Made by a program: the position numbers and the translations under genes
Shown here: piece after piece, positions 57,801-60,800 of the stretch
How positions within the stretch are numbered: position 1 is the first letter of the stretch
Layout of the letters: each line of letters begins with the position of its first letter
Notes under the pieces: generated by a model
Database searches by the model: none
Seen by the model: the letters and a program-made list of their open reading frames with translations, nothing else
What the model was told of the DNA's origin: nothing
NCBI GenBank assembly: GCA_035048485.1
Contig: CM068589.1
Span: forward strand, 2,668,501-2,732,500
Direction of reading: 5' to 3'
DNA length: 64,000 bases
Source: Pteria penguin
Lineage: Eukaryota; Mollusca; Bivalvia; Pterioida; Pteriidae

Positions 57801-60800
57801 ATAGTGGTGTGGATACTGGATACTTTATTGTTGGGACAGTCGTGGTATAGTGGTGCGGATACTGGATACTTTATTGTTGGGACAGTCGTGGTATAGTGGT
57901 GTGGATTCTGGATACTTTATTGTTGGGACAGTCATGGTGTGGATACTGGATACTTTATTGTTGGGACAGTCGTGGTGTAGTGGTGTAGACACTGATACTT
58001 TATTGTTGAGTCAGTCGTGGCATAGTGGTGTAGATACTGGATACTTCATTGTTGGGACAGTCATGGTGTAGATACTGGATACTTTATTGTAGATACTGGA
58101 TACTTTATTGTTGGGACAGTCGTGGTATAGTGGTGTAGACACTGATACTTTATTGTTGGGACAGTCATGGCGTAGTGGTGTAGATCTAGGTCCCATTCTC
58201 ACACATTATACCACTAAATTTCAATAGTTGATGACTTCCTGCTTGCATCTCAATATGGAAAGCAACAACCACTCTAATCTATCATGCAACACCTCATTGC
58301 ACTTAATCTCTCAGGACCTTCCTACCTTTGATTTGTTTAACAGCTACTGAATTGTTAATTCTTTATTGACATCATTACTGCTGTGTAAGCAATCTTGATA
58401 ATAATTTTCCATCTAACTCCAGGGCAAGATCTTTGTATGTGAAGAAGTTCACTTCCATAGACAATACTGTAGGCGTATTCTCCATAGTCGCAGGACCTGC
58501 AGCTCTCTCACATGAAGTGGGTGACAAGCGTTTAGTGGTAGAGGACAGCGTGTTTATAGGCACTTCTGGAGGATTTGACTGTGAGGAAGATACCATGGAC
58601 ACACAAGATGTCAACTATAAACTGAGTAAACAAGTAAGCAGCAGTGGGTTTTTTATTTTTTCAAAGGTGCCTGTATCATCTCATTTGGGAATTTTTTCTT
58701 TCCCATCTGCATAATGCTAAAAGATCAATGTTTGGGAAAAATTTAGACAAATTTTGGGGAAAGTCAATGAAATTTCCATTGGGAAGGGTTCTTTATAACG
58801 GATCTGATTTGAAGGGAAAAAAAGACTGAGCAGATATATAGCCAGGTAAGATTTATAGCCAGGTAAGATTTATAACCAGGTAAGATATATAACCAGGTAA
58901 GATTTATAACCAGGTAAGATTTATAACCATGTAAGATATATAGCCAGGTAAGTGTAAATGTATCGTTAAGTGAGAATGTAGGGTACAGTGAGATGTCGAG
59001 CTATATAGGCAAGTCACAGTCAGGCAAATGTAGCTGTATAACCAGGCAAGTCACAGTCAGGCAAATGTAGCTATATAACCAGGCAAGTCACAGTCAGGAA
59101 AATGTAGCTGTATAACCAGGCAAGTCACAGTCAGGCAAATGTAGCTATATAACCAGGCAAGTCACAGTCAGGCAAACGTAACTGTATAACCAGGCAAGTC
59201 ACAGTCAGGCAAATGTAGCTGTATAACCAGGCAAGTCACAGTCAGGCAAATGTAGCTATATAACCAGGCAAGTCACAGTCAGGCAAACGTAACTGTATAA
59301 CCAGGCAAGTCACAGTCAGGCAAATGTAGCTATATAACCAGGCAAGTTACAGTCAGGCAAATGTAGTTATATAACCAGGCAAGTCACAGTCAGGCAAATG
59401 TAGCTGTATAACCAGGCAAGTCACAGTCAGGCAAATGTAGCTGTATAGGCAAGTCACAGTCAGGCAAATGTAGCTGTATAGGCAAGTCACAGTCAGGCAA
59501 ATGTAGCTATATAGGCAAGTCACAGTCAGGTAAATGTAGCTATATAACCAGGCAAGTCATAGTCAGGTAAAGGTAGCTATATAGGCAAGTCACAGTCAGG
59601 TAAATGTAGCTGTATAACCAGGCAAGTCATAGATAGTCAGGTAAATGTAGCTATATAACCAGGCAAGTCATAGTTAGTCAGGTAAAGGTAGTTATATAGC
59701 CAGTCAAGTCATAATCAGGTAAATGTAGCTATATAACCAGGCAAGTCATAGTTAGTCAGGTAAAGGTAGTTATATAGCCAGGCAAGTCATAGTCAGGTAA
59801 AGGTAGCTATATAGCCAGGCAAGTCATAGTCAAGTAAATGTAGCTATATAGCCAGTCAAGTCATATTTAGTGAGGTAAATTTAGCCATATAGCCAGGCAA
59901 GTCATAATTAGTCAGGTAAATGTAGCCATTTAGCTAGGCAAGTCATAGTTAGTCAGGTAAATGTAGCCATTTAGCCAGGCAAGTCATAGTTAGTCAGGTA
60001 AATGTGACGCCATATTTTATGGACTATTTTCAGCAGTTTTTCTCAAGATATTGGATTTAAAACTTTATATTCATTCAAATTGACCCCCTACAAGTTAAGT
60101 GAAGGGCATATTATGCCACGTTAGGCGTTGCTCTTGTTCGTAGAATTTGTTAGGTTATTCTGTAAGGTGTTTGTTTGTAGTTTGCTGTTATCTCAGTTAC
60201 TTCCTTTCATTGACTTGCAGTCAGTGAGAATTCCATTTTACAGAATTTTAATTGAAATGTAGTACATAGTGCAGTTCAGATTTTAAACTTCTGTTGAATT
60301 TTTTTCCAAATGTTTCTGCATTTTAAATCACAGAAACTGCAAGTCAGCTCTCAATTAGGTTCATGTTGTATCACATCATTCTTTCTTTTTGCTTTTCTTA
60401 ATGTTGCATATATTTGTTACATTTTTATCGTTTCCCACATACATTTTGTTCCGCATAGTGAGGAAATGTTATCCATCAATTACAGTATGACTCACTTATG
60501 CATTAAATATTCCAAGAAATGTATTTATAGTATCAGCCTCTTATAGATATATGTATTGTAACATTTGTTGGGAACAGAAGGTGGACATGTATTGCTTCAG
60601 CAATACTCTCTAAATGCTTGTTCAACAATACTTTAATAGTGCTGGATATTCCCACTGTGGCTGTGTGATATTCTCTACATACCCACTGTGGCTGTGTGAT
60701 ATCCCCCCTACATACCCACTGTGGCTGTGTGATATCCCCCCTACATACCCACTGTGGCTGTGTGATATCCCCCCTACATACCCACTGTGACTGTGTGATA

